From Paraburkholderia kururiensis (GTDB lineage: Bacteria > Pseudomonadota > Gammaproteobacteria > Burkholderiales > Burkholderiaceae), in contig NZ_CP139965.1 in NCBI RefSeq assembly GCF_034424375.1, positions 992,001 through 1,056,000 on the forward strand: a DNA stretch of 64,000 bases. The letters run 5' to 3'. This document shows, piece after piece, positions 63,048 through 64,000 of this stretch. Positions within the stretch are counted from its first letter, which is position 1, and each line of letters opens with the position of its first letter. The position numbers and the translations under genes were made by a program. A model generated the notes under the pieces. It was not told where the DNA came from and did not search any database. It saw nothing but the letters and a program-made list of their open reading frames with translations.

Positions 63048-64000
63048 ATGGAATCCTTCGATATTGCGGTGATCGGCGCGGGCGCGGCCGGCATGATGTG
63101 CGCCTCTGTGGCCGGGCAGCTGGGCCGGCGAGTGGTGCTGATCGACCACTCGCCCAACCTTGCCGAAAAGATCCGCATCTCGGGCGGCGGCCGCTGCAAC
63201 TTCACGAATCTGTATGCGGGGCCCGGCAATTACCTGTCGGCCAATCCGAATTTTTGCCGCTCCGCGCTTGCGCGCTATACGCCGCGCGACTTCATGGCGC
63301 TCCTCAAGCGCCACGGCGTGACGTGGCACGAGAAGCACAAAGGGCAGCTTTTCTGCAACCAGTCGAGCGAGGCCGTGATCGACGTGCTGCGCGCCGAGTG
63401 CGACGCGGGCCGCATCGCGTGGCGTCGGCCTCTTGCGGTCGAGCACGTCGAGTACGCGCAGCCGGGCGGCTTCACGCTGGGCACGAAGTCGGGGCAAATT
63501 CGCGCACGCGCGCTCGTGATTGCGACCGGCGGGCTGTCGATTCCAAAGATCGGCGCAACCGATTTCGCCTATCGCCTCGCGAAGCAGTTCGGCCACAAGC
63601 TCGTGGATACGCGTCCCGCACTCGTGCCGCTGACGTTTGCCGCCGAGGACTGGGCGCCGTTTTCGGCACTCTCCGGCGTTTCGCTCGAGGTTCATATCGC
63701 TACCGGCGACCGCAAGAACGGGGGCGAGTTCGTCGAAGATCTGTTGCTCACCCACCGCGGGCTTTCCGGTCCCGGCGTGCTGCAGATTTCGAGCTACTGG
63801 CAGCCTCGCGAGCCCATCCACATCAATCTGCTGCCCGAACGGGATGCGGCGGCAGCGCTGATCGAGGCGAAAGGCACCACCAGGCGTCAGGTCGGCAATC
63901 TGCTCTCCGAATGGCTACCCAGCCGGCTGGCGCATGTCTGGCTACAAGCGCATCAGATCGCGCCCGAAGCGCGTCTTGCCGATCTTCCGGATCGCGCCTT
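63048..64000 (+). CDS. NAD(P)/FAD-dependent oxidoreductase, HI0933/BaiN family, partial
   Basis: The gene runs off the right edge after 317 codons. It starts MESFDIAVIGAGAAGMMCAS with the FAD-binding GxGxxG, followed by KIRISGGGRCNFTNL and IATGGLSIPKIGATDFAYRL, all typical of the HI0933-like flavoproteins (RdsA/BaiN). The exact reaction in this organism is unknown. A TACAAT at 63035-63040 lies very close to the start. Divergent from tsaD. Confidence 0.88.
   Translation, partial: MESFDIAVIGAGAAGMMCASVAGQLGRRVVLIDHSPNLAEKIRISGGGRCNFTNLYAGPGNYLSANPNFCRSALARYTPRDFMALLKRHGVTWHEKHKGQLFCNQSSEAVIDVLRAECDAGRIAWRRPLAVEHVEYAQPGGFTLGTKSGQIRARALVIATGGLSIPKIGATDFAYRLAKQFGHKLVDTRPALVPLTFAAEDWAPFSALSGVSLEVHIATGDRKNGGEFVEDLLLTHRGLSGPGVLQISSYWQPREPIHINLLPERDAAAALIEAKGTTRRQVGNLLSEWLPSRLAHVWLQAHQIAPEARLADLPDRA

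Overview
The window is a high-GC bacterial chromosome segment that looks like the conserved core of a Burkholderiales genome, most likely Paraburkholderia, Caballeronia or Burkholderia. Three things point there: the order folC-dedD-cvpA-purF-metZ, the group thrB / BPSS1780-like membrane protein / DUF2782, and the run xseB-ispA-dxs-folE2. The genus is inferred from gene order and protein sequence only. I see no rRNA, tRNA, insertion sequence, prophage or CRISPR array.

Layout. 1-6.1 kb: folate, cell-envelope and purine genes (folC, a SPOR protein, cvpA, purF), then a strong terminator, a structured leader and metZ. 6.2-9.9 kb: an AraC regulator, a small FKBP isomerase, a histidine-kinase-like protein with a degenerate ATPase, and a CNNM/CorC-type membrane protein. 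9.96-28.9 kb: a 19-kb minus-strand array glgE, treS-maltokinase, glgB, glgX, treZ, malQ, treY. Several genes overlap by 4-8 bases. Together they describe a closed alpha-glucan/trehalose cycle: TreS and maltokinase turn trehalose into maltose 1-phosphate, GlgE and GlgB build branched glucan, GlgX and MalQ trim it, and TreY/TreZ release trehalose. 29.4-37 kb is more accessory: a DUF1345 membrane protein, a PP2A-like phosphatase, a RES/Xre toxin-antitoxin pair, a small basic exported protein, a LysR/tautomerase pair, an SDR enzyme and a phospholipase C/acid phosphatase-like enzyme. 37-45 kb: a CHAD protein, ModE, a PAP2 phosphatase, a PHB-depolymerase-like esterase, a DUF3563 micro-protein, then thrB and neighbours. 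45-56 kb: amn, a split chromate transporter with a GcvA-like regulator, a LOG protein head to head with polA, ndh, a Tat-exported dienelactone hydrolase and a sulfurtransferase. 56-64 kb: an orphan Rieske oxygenase, xseB-ispA-dxs-folE2, tsaD, and a flavoprotein cut by the window edge.

Most notable. (1) The glgE product is about 1238 residues. Its extra N-terminal 540 residues look like a degenerate copy of the GH13 catalytic domain: the nucleophile Asp is kept (D173), but the general acid is Ala (A202), at exactly the 29-residue spacing seen in the active copy (D928/E957). (2) A 252-residue kinase-like protein keeps its phospho-accepting His but has lost the ATP-binding boxes, which suggests a phosphotransferase of the Spo0B/ChpT kind. 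(3) The purF-metZ gap holds a structured region, a terminator and a nested-stem leader that I cannot assign to a known family. (4) Several unusually clean operator-like dyads lie in front of the glgE array, the PHB-depolymerase-like gene, the toxin-antitoxin pair and the GcvA-like regulator.
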